Shown: positions 1-9,194 of the stretch, piece after piece
How positions within the stretch are numbered: the stretch's first letter is position 1
How the letters are laid out: each line of letters opens with the position of its first letter
NCBI GenBank assembly: GCA_002706335.1
Contig: PAKZ01000044.1
Span: 62,001 to 126,000 of the forward strand
DNA length: 64,000 bases
Reading direction: 5' to 3'
Source of the DNA: Ahrensia sp.
Lineage (GTDB): Bacteria > Pseudomonadota > Alphaproteobacteria > Rhizobiales > Rhizobiaceae
Position numbers and translations under genes: made by a program
The notes under the pieces: model-generated
Database searches by the model: none
What the model saw: only the letters and a program-made list of their open reading frames with translations
What the model was told of the DNA's origin: nothing

Positions 1-1
1 T

Positions 2-487
2 GGCGAACTCGATCCCGGTTTCGGCGCGATTTCGGAGGCTGTCATGGCTCCCTGCTGGGCCGCGATGTTCGCCTATCGGAAGAGGATCGGCGCGTTGCCG
101 GACATGGTTCGCGGAGACGACGCGTCGCCGCTCGGCTGGATGGCGCGCAACGGCTCCAAGCCCGGCCGGTATGGCGCAGAGACCGTGGTGGTCCATGCGG
201 GTGCCGCGTGGAGCGCCGATCACCTGGCGGAGGAAGCGGATGCGGTGCGTGGCCTGCTGACGACCGCGATGGCGGAGAGATTCGGCGACGATGCGGGCGA
301 TCCCGAATTCGGCGTCGCACATCGCTGGCGATATGCGCGTGTCGACCGGCCGGCAGGCCTGCCGTTTTTCAGCGGTTGCGACGGCCTGGTCCTGGCCTGC
401 GGCGACTGGTGTCTCGGCGGGCGCGCCGAGGCGGCGTTCGACAGCGGGCAGGCCGCAGCGCAGCGTCTCATCGAGGAATTGGCATAG
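2..487 (+). CDS. C-terminal part of an NAD(P)/FAD-dependent oxidoreductase (renalase/amine-oxidase-like), truncated by the window edge
   Basis: Frame is open from base 2 through the ATG at 44. The translation ends ...FSGCDGLVLACGDWCLGGRAEAAFDSGQAAAQRLIEEL, typical of the FAD-binding C-terminus of this family. Confidence 0.6.
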   Translation, partial: GELDPGFGAISEAVMAPCWAAMFAYRKRIGALPDMVRGDDASPLGWMARNGSKPGRYGAETVVVHAGAAWSADHLAEEADAVRGLLTTAMAERFGDDAGDPEFGVAHRWRYARVDRPAGLPFFSGCDGLVLACGDWCLGGRAEAAFDSGQAAAQRLIEELA

Positions 488-543
488 GCCGGTTCGATCG
501 CCTATATGCGCACAAGAAACCCATTGCCCTCGAGAGGCCTCCC

Positions 544-1614
544 ATGAGCGAACAATCCATCCCCGTCACCGTGCTGACCGGCTATCTCGGCTCCGGCAAG
601 ACGACGCTTCTCAACCGCATCCTCACCGAGGATCACGGCAAGCGCTATGCGGTGATCGTCAACGAGTTCGGCGAGATCGGCATCGACAACGATTTGATCG
701 TCGAGTCCGACGAGGAAATCTACGAGATGAACAATGGCTGCGTGTGCTGCACGGTGCGCGGTGACCTCGTTCGCGTGGTCGAGGGGCTGATGCGCCGGCC
801 GGGCCGTTTCGACGCCATCGTAGTGGAGACGACCGGGCTAGCCGACCCGGCGCCGGTGGCGCAGACCTTCTTCATGGATGACGATGTGCGCCAGAAGACA
901 AGGCTCGACGCCGTGGTTGCGCTGGTCGACGCCAAGCATCTGCCGCTCAGGCTGAAGGACTCTAGAGAGGCGGAAGACCAGATCGCCTTTGCCGACGTGG
1001 TGCTGCTGAACAAGACGGATCTTGTTTCCGAAGAGGAACTGCACGACCTCGAACACACCATTCGGGCGATCAATCCGCATGCGCGCATTCACCGGACCGA
1101 GCGGTCGAATGTCGCGCTGAGAGATATCCTCGACCGCGGCGCCTTCGACCTGCAGCGGGCGCTCGCCAACGATCCGCACTTCCTCGATCACGACGATCCG
1201 GACCATGTGTGCGGGCCGGCCTGCGATCATGATCATGAACACGGGCACCATCATCACGGCCATGACCATCACCATCATGGGCATGATCATCATCACGACC
1301 ATGGCGACGGCATTCACGGGACGACGATCCAGTCGGTTTCGCTGCGCGGCGGCGAGGTGGATCCGAAGAAATTCATGCCGTGGATCCAGAAGATCACCCA
1401 GCTCGACGGGCCGAACATCCTGCGGCTGAAGGGCATCATTGCTTTTCCGGACGATCCGCAGCGCTATGTCGTCCAGGGCGTGCACATGATCATCGAGGGT
1501 GACCACGAGCGCGACTGGAAACAGGATGAAAAGCGCGAGAGCCGCATCGTCTTCATCGGCCGCGAACTCGACCGCGAGAAGCTGGAGCGGACCTTCGCGG
1601 CCTGTGCGGCGTAA
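544..1614 (+). CDS. CobW/P47K (COG0523) family GTP-binding metallochaperone-like protein
   Basis: Translation starts MSEQSIPVTVLTGYLGSGKTTLLNRIL (Walker A); contains NNGCVCCTVRGDL (CxCC) and a His/Asp-rich segment CDHDHEHGHHHHGHDHHHHGHDHHHDHGDG. Confidence 0.93.
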   Translation: MSEQSIPVTVLTGYLGSGKTTLLNRILTEDHGKRYAVIVNEFGEIGIDNDLIVESDEEIYEMNNGCVCCTVRGDLVRVVEGLMRRPGRFDAIVVETTGLADPAPVAQTFFMDDDVRQKTRLDAVVALVDAKHLPLRLKDSREAEDQIAFADVVLLNKTDLVSEEELHDLEHTIRAINPHARIHRTERSNVALRDILDRGAFDLQRALANDPHFLDHDDPDHVCGPACDHDHEHGHHHHGHDHHHHGHDHHHDHGDGIHGTTIQSVSLRGGEVDPKKFMPWIQKITQLDGPNILRLKGIIAFPDDPQRYVVQGVHMIIEGDHERDWKQDEKRESRIVFIGRELDREKLERTFAACAA

Positions 1615-1656
1615 GCGCAGAGCCGGGCGCTACCGTCCCCCTGTTTCGAGATCGCA

Positions 1657-2697
1657 TTAATGGGCAGTCTTGTCGCTCGGCAGCTCGGTGTCCTCATCGA
1701 GCTGATCGCGCACCCACAGCATCTTGACGAGCACGAATATGACGACGGTCGCCGGCGCACCGAGGATCGCGCCGGACAGACCGAACAATGAGGCGAAGGC
1801 GAGGACGGCGAAGATCGTCACCACCGGCGGCAGGCTCACGGTGCGTTTCTGGATCAGCGGAATGAGGAAGATGCTCTCTGCCTGCTGGATGGCGAAATAG
1901 AGAAGCGCGACCCAGAGCGCCAGCCACGGGTCTTCGGAAAAGGCAACGGCGATCGCCGGAGCAGCGCTGGATATCGGGCCGACATAGGGGATGAATTCCA
2001 TCAGACCGGCGAGCACGCCAAGGCCGAAAGGGCTTGGCACGCCGAGCACATAAAGCCCGGCGGAGGTGATCACGGCGACGCAGACCATGGCGATCATCTG
2101 GCCGATGATCCAGAATCGCAACGCCGTCGCGAGCTCGGTCATCACTTCGCGTCCCTCCTCGCGGCGATCCGGCGGGATAAGCTTGAGAAAGCCGTTGCGA
2201 TAGAGTCCGGGATTGGCGGCCATGAACACGCCGCCCGAAAGAACCAGAAACAGGCCGATGACGCTGGATACGACGATCGAGGACGCGCCGGTCAGATTGC
2301 TGAAAAGCGATCCGCTGGACAGCAGTTGCGCGCCGCGGTCCGACAGCCATGCCTCGATGCCGGAAAGACCGAAGGTCTTCTCGATGTTGTCGAGAACGGC
2401 AGGCATACGGTCGGCGAGGTTCATCGCCTCCGCGACGAGCCGCGTGCCCATCAGCGCGAAAAAGGCGGATATGACCAGGATCGATGTCAAGACGACGATC
2501 GTGAGCGAAACGGTATCGCCCAGGCCGGTCCACTTGCAGACGAAGCGCTTCGCCGAGGCAAGGACGAGCGACAGGAGGATCGCTCCGAACACAAGGAACA
2601 GGAAGCGCTGAAGGTGCCATGCCGCGAGCGCCAGAACGGCCACCCCCAGTACTATGAGCAGGGGTTTGACGCGATCGGTCCAGTGTCTGGTCGGCAT
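1657..2697 (-). CDS. AI-2E family (PerM-like) transporter
   Basis: About 346 aa multi-TM protein with FIPYVGPISSAAPAIAVAF and LPPVVTIFAVLAFASLFGLSGAILGAPATVV. Start taken at MPTRHWTDRV; the ORF track extends further upstream. Confidence 0.85.
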   Translation of the reverse strand: MPTRHWTDRVKPLLIVLGVAVLALAAWHLQRFLFLVFGAILLSLVLASAKRFVCKWTGLGDTVSLTIVVLTSILVISAFFALMGTRLVAEAMNLADRMPAVLDNIEKTFGLSGIEAWLSDRGAQLLSSGSLFSNLTGASSIVVSSVIGLFLVLSGGVFMAANPGLYRNGFLKLIPPDRREEGREVMTELATALRFWIIGQMIAMVCVAVITSAGLYVLGVPSPFGLGVLAGLMEFIPYVGPISSAAPAIAVAFSEDPWLALWVALLYFAIQQAESIFLIPLIQKRTVSLPPVVTIFAVLAFASLFGLSGAILGAPATVVIFVLVKMLWVRDQLDEDTELPSDKTAH

Positions 2698-2868
2698 GCG
2701 ATCTCCAGGGCGCTTGATTTTTCCGGTGGACCCGGCGCGGGCCTCTACTGAAGGGACAAGTCCCCGGCATGCGCAAAGGTTCCTCTTGACGCGCCCGCCC
2801 GGAGGGGCGAGTTGTCCCGCGCCGCCGGCGGATGCGCCGCGCGCCTGCATCTGGACAAGGACTCGCGC

Positions 2869-3843
2869 ATGCCCACAGTCGCTCCCCTCGATCTCGACGG
2901 CTATTGCCTGTTTGCCGGGTTCCTCGGCGAGACGCCGGTCTTCGCGCTGGCCGACGGAACCGTGCACCGCCTAGACAACGGCCATCAGTCGGATCAGGTC
3001 CATGACGGGCTGACCTGCGCCGTCGTTTCGCTCGACGAAAAGGCGCTGATCACCGGGGGCGAGGACGGGCTGATCAAGCGGACGGACGGCGCAGGCGCGA
3101 GCGAGGAGATCGGCTCGGTCGGACGCAAATGGGTGACGACGCTCGCGGCGGGGCCGCAGGGCGCGGTCGCCTGGGCGGCGGGCAAGCAGGCATTCGTGCG
3201 GCTCGCTGACGGTACCGTGAAGGACTTTACCGAGGAACGTTCGGTAGAGGGGCTCGCATTCGCGCCGAAGGGGCTGCGGTTGGCGACGGCGCGCTACAAT
3301 GGCGGGACGCTTTTCTGGGTGATGACCGCCGGTAAGCCGATCGACCTCGAATGGAAGGGCGCGCATACCGCCGTGATGTACTCGCCCGACGGGAAATTCC
3401 TCGTCACGACCATGCAGGAAAATGCGCTGCATGGCTGGCGGCTCGACGACATGAAGCACATGCGCATGTCCGGCTATCCGGCGAAGGTGAAGAGCTGGTC
3501 ATGGTCAGCCAAGGGCAAGTGGCTGGCGACATCCGGCGCGCCGGCAGCGATCGTCTGGCCATTCCAGGGCAAGGACGGGCCGATGGGCAAAGCGCCGCTG
3601 GAACTCGGCACGCGCGGCGACCAGATGGTGACCGCCGTCGCCTGCCATCCGGAGGAGGATATCGTCGCCATCGGCTATTCGGACGGCATGGTGATGGCGG
3701 TGCGCTTCGCCGATTCCAAGGAGGTGCTGCTGCGTCGCGGCGGCAAGGGGCCGATCTCCTCCATGGCCTGGGACCGGGAAGGCTACCGGGTCGTCTTCGG
3801 CTCCGAGGAAGGCGACTGCGGCGTCATCGATATCAGGGGATAG
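2869..3843 (+). CDS. WD40 repeat-containing protein
   Basis: Starts MPTVAPLDLDGYCLFAGF; repeated beta-propeller-like segments (ALITGGEDGLIKRTD, GKFLVTTMQENALHGWRLDD, WLATSGAPAAIVWPF). Confidence 0.75.
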   Translation: MPTVAPLDLDGYCLFAGFLGETPVFALADGTVHRLDNGHQSDQVHDGLTCAVVSLDEKALITGGEDGLIKRTDGAGASEEIGSVGRKWVTTLAAGPQGAVAWAAGKQAFVRLADGTVKDFTEERSVEGLAFAPKGLRLATARYNGGTLFWVMTAGKPIDLEWKGAHTAVMYSPDGKFLVTTMQENALHGWRLDDMKHMRMSGYPAKVKSWSWSAKGKWLATSGAPAAIVWPFQGKDGPMGKAPLELGTRGDQMVTAVACHPEEDIVAIGYSDGMVMAVRFADSKEVLLRRGGKGPISSMAWDREGYRVVFGSEEGDCGVIDIRG

Positions 3844-4438
3844 AAAATGCAGGCGGCCGGAGATAACCGATCACCGCCCTGAGCACTCTTTCACGGATCC
3901 GGGTCGGATCCGTCTCGCCGGCCAACGCGGCGGTGTTGACGATCGCCCTGCATATGGCCACGACGTCGCGCGCCGTTGCCGCATCGGCCTGCGGATCGAG
4001 GCGGCGCAGGATGTTTCCGATCGCGGTCTCGATCGCGGCGGCCAGCGCGATTTCCTCGTTATCCATCGCAAGCCCAGTTTCCACGCGTTCGAGCTCCATC
4101 GCCATGGCGGGGCGCGCGAACTGGTGCCGCAGGGCGGCATCCACAAGGGCTCCGACGGCGGCAAACGGATCGCCGCCACCATCGGACGCGGCCCTGACAT
4201 CGTCGAGCAGCGCCGCCCGCTCGCGGCGCAGCAACTGGGCGATCACGGACCGCTTGTCGGGAAAATACTGGTAAAGCGAGCCAATGCTCACGCCGGCTCG
4301 CTCGGCAATTCGATTGGTGGTCAACGCCGATGCGCCATCCGCCTCCAGTATGCGAGCCGCCGCCTCCACTATGGCTTCCTGGGTGGCGCGGGCGCGGGCC
4401 TGGCGGGCGTGTTTTCTGGGCTGATGCGGCTTTGACAC
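3833..4438 (-). CDS. TetR/AcrR family transcriptional regulator
   Basis: ARATQEAIVEAAARILEADGASALTTNRIAERAGVSIGSLYQYFPDKRSVI is a classic TetR HTH. Start inferred as GTG at 4438 because no ATG lies near the HTH. Confidence 0.9.
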   Translation of the reverse strand: MSKPHQPRKHARQARARATQEAIVEAAARILEADGASALTTNRIAERAGVSIGSLYQYFPDKRSVIAQLLRRERAALLDDVRAASDGGGDPFAAVGALVDAALRHQFARPAMAMELERVETGLAMDNEEIALAAAIETAIGNILRRLDPQADAATARDVVAICRAIVNTAALAGETDPTRIRERVLRAVIGYLRPPAFSIP

Positions 4439-4463
4439 GGGCGAATCCGGAATGCGAGTTGCG

Positions 4464-4485
4464 AATGTGAGTAATTGCTCACATT
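4464..4485. promoter_or_regulatory. Near-perfect palindrome in the divergent tetR/darcynin-like intergenic region, likely TetR operator
   Basis: AATGTGAGTAATTGCTCACATT has 8-bp identical inverted arms AATGTGAG/CTCACATT. It lies between the divergent starts at 4438(-) and 4517(+). Confidence 0.65.
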
Positions 4486-4516
4486 TTTCGCTTGTACTCA
4501 ACCGGGAGAAACCCTG

Positions 4517-4837
4517 ATGAAACTGACTGTCTTCATGCTGCTCCACGCGCTGCCCGAATGGCTCTCGCTCGAACGGGCGGAGCGGAACGCCATCGCCGAG
4601 GAGGCGCTGGCCCATGCGTTCTCCGACGAGGCGGTACGCCTTCGTTTTTTCGATGCTGAGAGTTTCGACGCGGAGGTGAGCGATGTCGCAATGATCGAAG
4701 CAGAGACGGCTGAAGCGCATTATTTCGCCATGGAGCGGCTGCGCGACACGCCGCTTCTGGCCAAGCCCTATTTTCGGGTGGTGCGCATCATACCTGCCTA
4801 TGAGGAGGGATATCGCCAGTTCGAGGCGGCGGCTTGA
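4517..4837 (+). CDS. Small darcynin-like protein (about 106 aa)
   Basis: MKLTVFMLLHALPEWLSLERAERNAIAEEAL... resembles the darcynin family by memory of its N-terminus. Divergent from tetR. Confidence 0.55.
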   Translation: MKLTVFMLLHALPEWLSLERAERNAIAEEALAHAFSDEAVRLRFFDAESFDAEVSDVAMIEAETAEAHYFAMERLRDTPLLAKPYFRVVRIIPAYEEGYRQFEAAA

Positions 4838-4963
4838 AAAAAGACGAGCAGGACTGCCGCGTTCCCGGCGAATCATGGCTGGGCGGCGGTCCATTAACCC
4901 TCAAGGCACGGAGACGGCTGCGCGAGTTGACGATCACGCCTCAATCACGAATATGTGATCGGT

Positions 4964-5041
4964 GGCCTCGTGGCGGAATGGCTACGCGGGGGACGTGCAA
5001 AATCCTTCCAACCCTGGTTCGAATCCTGGGCGAGGCCTCCA
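4964..5041 (+). tRNA. tRNA-Cys(GCA)-like gene with encoded CCA and non-canonical arms
   Basis: Acceptor GGCCTCG/CGAGGCC, D stem GCG/CGC, T-loop TTCGAAT and 3' TCCA are all present. The anticodon region CGTGCAAAA reads as GCA after T33, but the loop is 9 nt (or 7 nt closed by a C-A mismatch), and the T stem has a T-T mismatch and one extra base. Confidence 0.7.
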
Positions 5042-5250
5042 TCTCTTTCCGACCATATAGCCGCGGCGGCGGTTCGTCGGTCATCGCCGGCACCGAGCGC
5101 ACCTTCCAATGGAAAACGAAGGCGGCGCGGGAGCCGAATTCCCCCCGAAATTCAGCTCAACCGCGCCGCAAGGAGCCCTTCTTTCAGGGCGCACGCGCTT
5201 TCGCGCGGATGGTTCGCCGGCAGGCGCCGACAAGCCGTCATGGGTAGGCG

Positions 5251-5272
5251 GCGCGGGAGCTTCCTCCCGCGC
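5251..5272 (-). terminator. Stem-loop downstream of the odc-GNAT unit (no U-tract)
   Basis: GCGCGGGAG-cttc-CTCCCGCGC, 9-bp perfect stem located just past the stop of the minus-strand GNAT gene. Confidence 0.4.
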
Positions 5273-5314
5273 TAAATCCGCGCCGCCATCGGCCCCCGCC
5301 GATAACTTTTGCGC

Positions 5315-5890
5315 TTATGCCACGAGGCGCAGCTTGCGCGGTTTGGATACCTTCGCACCGGTCGCCACGATCATGCCGGCGGCGCCGTCGAGCCAGCCTT
5401 CGGCCAGTTCGATGGCGAGGAAACGGTCGCGTTCGACCGGGCCGGGCAGGGCCAACGCCGCGGTCTTTTCGGCGGTGAAGCCGAAGCGGGCGTAATAGGG
5501 CGCGTCGCCGACGAGCAGCACCGCGCCATGACCAAGCCTGGCGGCTTCGGACAATGCGTGGCGCATCAGCAGCGAGCCGGTGCCCTTGCTTTTGGCGTCC
5601 GGATCGACGGCGAGCGGGCCGAGCAGCAGCGCGGAAATCGGGCGGCCGACCGCGTCGATGCCGGCCTGGATGTTCCAGAGCCGCCCCGTGCCGACGATCT
5701 CGCCGCGATTGTCGCGGGCGACGAAGGCGAGGCCTTCGGCCGGCTTGCGGCCGGCACGAAGTTTCCCGGAGGTTTTCTTCTTCCAGTTGGGCGCCATCGA
5801 CCTGTCGAGCAGGACATCGCGCGCGGCGATGTCCGCCCGGGATTCGAGCGCAATGGTGACGGCGTCGCCGTCATGAACCAGCGAGTTCAT
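5315..5890 (-). CDS. GNAT family N-acetyltransferase (YhbS-like)
   Basis: ALLLGPLAVDPDAKSKGTGSLLMRHALSEAARLGHGAVLLVGDAPYYARFGF, a GNAT acetyl-CoA binding region. Confidence 0.85.
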   Translation of the reverse strand: MNSLVHDGDAVTIALESRADIAARDVLLDRSMAPNWKKKTSGKLRAGRKPAEGLAFVARDNRGEIVGTGRLWNIQAGIDAVGRPISALLLGPLAVDPDAKSKGTGSLLMRHALSEAARLGHGAVLLVGDAPYYARFGFTAEKTAALALPGPVERDRFLAIELAEGWLDGAAGMIVATGAKVSKPRKLRLVA

Positions 5891-5918
5891 TGTGGTAGTC
5901 CCGAAAAGCTTGCCGCGG

Positions 5919-7064
5919 TCAGATGACGTAGGAACGCAGCGGTTCGAAGCCGTTGAACGCGACGGCCGAATAGGTCGTCGTGTAGGCGCCCGTGCCCTCG
6001 ATCAGAACTTCGTCGCCGATGGTCAGCGAGAGCGGCAGCGCATAGGGCTTCTTCTCATAGAGCACGTCAGCCGAGTCGCAGGTCGGGCCGGCAAGCACGC
6101 AGGGCTCGGCGGCGTCGCCGTCGCGCGGGGTGACGATGTTGTAGCGGATCGCCTCGTCCATCGTTTCGGCGAGACCGCCGAACTTGCCGATGTCGAGATA
6201 GACCCAGCGCACGTCGTCTTCCTCGGACTTCTTCGAGATCAGAACGATTTCCGACTTGATGACGCCGGCATTGCCGACCATGCCGCGGCCCGGCTCGATG
6301 ATGGTTTCCGGGATGCGGTTGCCGAAATGCTTGCGCAGTGCGTCGAAGATCGCCTGGCCGTAAGCCTTCGCGGACGGCACGTCCTTGAGGTAACGGGTCG
6401 GGAAGCCGCCGCCCATATTGACCATTTTCAGCGTGATGCCCTTTTCGGACATGCGCTCGAACACCCAGCGGGCGTCGGCCAGCGCCTTGTCCCATGCCTT
6501 GAGGTCGGTCATCTGCGAGCCGACATGGAAGGAGACGCCATAGGCGTCGAGGCCGAGGCGGGCGGCATGGGCCAGTACGTCGACAGCCATTTTCGGTGCG
6601 CAGCCGAATTTGCGCGACAGCGGCCATTCGGCGCCTTCGCCGTCGGTCAATACGCGGCAGAACACGCGGGCGCGGGGCGCAGCGCGGGCGATCTTTTCGA
6701 CTTCCTCGACGCAGTCGACGGCGAACAGGTTAATGCCGAGCTCATGAGCGCGCGCGATGTCGCGCTCCTTCTTGATCGTGTTGCCGAAGGAAATGCGTTC
6801 CGGGGTCGCGCCGGCGTCAAGCGCCATTTCGATTTCGGGAACCGAAGCGGTGTCGAAATTGGAGCCGAGCGAGGCGAGGAGCTTGAGGATCTCGGGCGCC
6901 GGGTTTGCCTTGACTGCGTAGAAGATGCGGCTGTCCGGGAGCGCCTTGGTGAAGGCGCAATAGTTGTCGCGCACCACGTCGAGGTCGACGACGAGGCAGG
7001 GGGAAGCCGGGCGGCGGGTGGCGAGGAAGTCCTGGATGCGAGCGGTCGTCATGTCTTTTCCCAA
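5919..7064 (-). CDS. Type III PLP-dependent ornithine/lysine decarboxylase
   Basis: FYAVKANPAPEILKLLASLGSNFDTAS (PLP-Lys motif), HVGSQ, GGGFP, EPGRGMVG, GPTCDSADVL. Start may be the internal MTTARIQDFL. Confidence 0.9.
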   Translation of the reverse strand: MGKDMTTARIQDFLATRRPASPCLVVDLDVVRDNYCAFTKALPDSRIFYAVKANPAPEILKLLASLGSNFDTASVPEIEMALDAGATPERISFGNTIKKERDIARAHELGINLFAVDCVEEVEKIARAAPRARVFCRVLTDGEGAEWPLSRKFGCAPKMAVDVLAHAARLGLDAYGVSFHVGSQMTDLKAWDKALADARWVFERMSEKGITLKMVNMGGGFPTRYLKDVPSAKAYGQAIFDALRKHFGNRIPETIIEPGRGMVGNAGVIKSEIVLISKKSEEDDVRWVYLDIGKFGGLAETMDEAIRYNIVTPRDGDAAEPCVLAGPTCDSADVLYEKKPYALPLSLTIGDEVLIEGTGAYTTTYSAVAFNGFEPLRSYVI

Positions 7065-7099
7065 TCACGAAGTTTGGGCAGCGGGGGCTGCGTCAACAT

Positions 7100-7480
7100 T
7101 TGCGGCTCCGAGAACGGAAGGTGCAGAAGCACCGTCCCGAAACTGGAACCCGGCGAAAAATCCCAGACCGGAAAAGACCGGCCTTGATTTGCCAATGATT
7201 GGTGGGGGACCCGACCGCACGGTTGGCAAGGATGGTAGTGTCTCTCGCTATTCCGACGTGTGGACCGTCAGACGAGTGGAAGACCCGACCGTCGTTGCTT
7301 CAAGATGTCCTCGCTTGTCCGGTTGGCCGGGAAGCGACCGGAGGGGTTAGCTCCGGGTACCTTGCCTTTCCTCTCACCGAATCGAGAGGTAGGCGGACAC
7401 CCACAGGCACATGCGACTTGGGGTAAGGCGCATTTAATCCCGCAGTCGTTGCTTTTCAATAAATAATTCGGGGTTGCCGA
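7100..7480 (-). ncRNA. Structured 5' leader of the decarboxylase gene, candidate speF element
   Basis: Long non-coding gap upstream of a minus-strand ornithine decarboxylase with nested hairpins, e.g. CCGGAG/CTCCGG (7338-7343 with 7351-7356) and CCTCTC/GAGAGG (7370-7375 with 7384-7389). The alphaproteobacterial speF motif (Rfam RF00518) occupies this position. Boundaries are approximate. Confidence 0.55.
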
Positions 7481-7580
7481 ATCTTTTTTTGCGTGCAGGA
7501 TTTCGAACAATCCGGCCGAGGAGTTCGATAGTAATGAACGATGGAATTCGCCGCTCCGTTCAGCCAAGGGAGCGCATGCC

Positions 7581-8486
7581 ATGGACACGCTGACACGCAT
7601 GCGTGCCTTTATCGCCGTGGTTGAAAACGAGGGCTTTTCGGCCGCCGCCCGCAAGATCGGCCGGTCGAAGGCGTTGTTGTCGAAATATGTGCGCGAACTC
7701 GAAGACGAGCTGGGCGCGTTGCTGCTCAACCGCACGACGCGGCAGTTCTCGCTGACCGAACTCGGCCACACCTATTACAAGCGGGCGGTGGAGATCGTGC
7801 GCGAGATCGACACGCTGCAGGACATGGTGCGAGACAGCCGTGAGGGTGTGCGCGGGCGCATCAAGGTCTCCGCGCCGCGATCCTTCGCTGACGCCTCGCT
7901 CGACCAGGCGCTGATCGATTTCGTCGCCGCCAATCCGGAAATCGGTCTCGACATCCATCTGGACGACCGTTTCGTCGACCTCGTCGAGGAAGGCTTCGAC
8001 CTTGCGATCCGGGTGACGACGCTGGAGGATTCCGGCCTGATCGCGCGGCGGCTGGCGCCGTTCCGGCTGATGATCACGGCGACACCGGAAACGATCGCGA
8101 AATACGGGATGCCGGAAAAGCCGGAGGATATGGCGAAGCGGCCCTGCATCGTCGACACCAATGCGAGACGGCGCAACAACTGGGTGCTGAAATCGGCGGA
8201 CGGTGCGCCCGTGGCGGTGACAGTGAACGGGCCGATCGAGGTCAACAGTCCGCTGTCGGCGCGACTGGCGGTTCTGGCCAATCTGGGGTTCGGGATGAGC
8301 CCCGACTTCGTCGTGCGCGAGGATTTGAAAGAAGGCCGGCTGGTGCAGGTGCTACCCGACGCGATGCTGACCGAGGCCGGAATCTACGCCGTTTATCCGC
8401 ATCGACGCTATTTGCCGGCAAAGGTGCGCGCATTCGTCGACTTCCTCGCCGACTGGTTCAAGGCTTATGAACAGCGTTCGTCATAA
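7581..8486 (+). CDS. LysR family transcriptional regulator
   Basis: MDTLTRMRAFIAVVENEGFSAAARKIGRSKALLSKYVRELEDELGALLLNRTTRQFSLTELG, LysR HTH. Confidence 0.95.
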   Translation: MDTLTRMRAFIAVVENEGFSAAARKIGRSKALLSKYVRELEDELGALLLNRTTRQFSLTELGHTYYKRAVEIVREIDTLQDMVRDSREGVRGRIKVSAPRSFADASLDQALIDFVAANPEIGLDIHLDDRFVDLVEEGFDLAIRVTTLEDSGLIARRLAPFRLMITATPETIAKYGMPEKPEDMAKRPCIVDTNARRRNNWVLKSADGAPVAVTVNGPIEVNSPLSARLAVLANLGFGMSPDFVVREDLKEGRLVQVLPDAMLTEAGIYAVYPHRRYLPAKVRAFVDFLADWFKAYEQRSS

Positions 8487-8543
8487 TACCGCCCGCATTT
8501 TCGGTTTTGGCTTCGCCAGATTTTCAGGGATGGCCCAGCACCA

Positions 8544-9194
8544 ATGATTCGGATCGCCACCTTCGCGATTTCATGCGTCGCAGGCTTTTTGTGCCTCGCG
8601 GCATCGGCGCTTGCGCATCCCCATGTGTTTGCCGATGCGCGGCTGGAAGTCGATGTCGCGCCGGACGGCAATGTCACGGTGATGCGGCATGTCTGGCGGT
8701 TCGACGAGGTGTTTTCGTCGACCGTGATGCTGGAATTCGATTCCGACACCGACAACAAGATGGAAGTTCCGGAACTGGAGCAGGTGGCCTCGGTCGTCAC
8801 CGAATCGCTTGCCGAGTTCAACTATTTCCAGACCATCCTCGTCAGCGGCGAAAGCATCGACGTTAAGCCGGTCGACGACATGAAAGCGCTGTTCGAAGAC
8901 GGGCAGCTGATCATTTTCTTCACGACGCATCCCGTGACGCCGGTAAACGTCAACTCGTCGCCTTCTTTCGGCGTCTACGATCCAACTTTCTATACAGCGA
9001 TCGACTTTCCGGATGACAGCCAGATGGTGCTGGAAGGCGCTCCGTCCAGCTGTTCGCACAAGATGGTCGTGCCCGATCCGGACGAGGCGCTGGCGCAGAA
9101 CCAGGCGACGCTGACGGACGCTTTCTTCAACGATCCGCAGGGCACCAACTGGTCGAAACTGCTGGCGACGCGCATGGAGATTTCCTGCAAATGA
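8544..9194 (+). CDS. DUF1007 family periplasmic protein
   Basis: Signal peptide then HPHVFADARLEVDVAPDGNVTVMRHVWRFDEVFSSTVMLEFD; typical partner of NicO/RcnA-type transporters. Confidence 0.88.
   Translation: MIRIATFAISCVAGFLCLAASALAHPHVFADARLEVDVAPDGNVTVMRHVWRFDEVFSSTVMLEFDSDTDNKMEVPELEQVASVVTESLAEFNYFQTILVSGESIDVKPVDDMKALFEDGQLIIFFTTHPVTPVNVNSSPSFGVYDPTFYTAIDFPDDSQMVLEGAPSSCSHKMVVPDPDEALAQNQATLTDAFFNDPQGTNWSKLLATRMEISCK

Noticed and set aside
1225-1315. Short repeated CATGACCATCATC-like units that look like a tandem repeat or CRISPR-like array
   Set aside because: They encode the His/Asp-rich loop of the CobW protein in frame. There is no repeat-spacer architecture.
5892-7187. 431-aa plus-strand ORF
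   Set aside because: Antisense to the ornithine decarboxylase; composition of a shadow frame.
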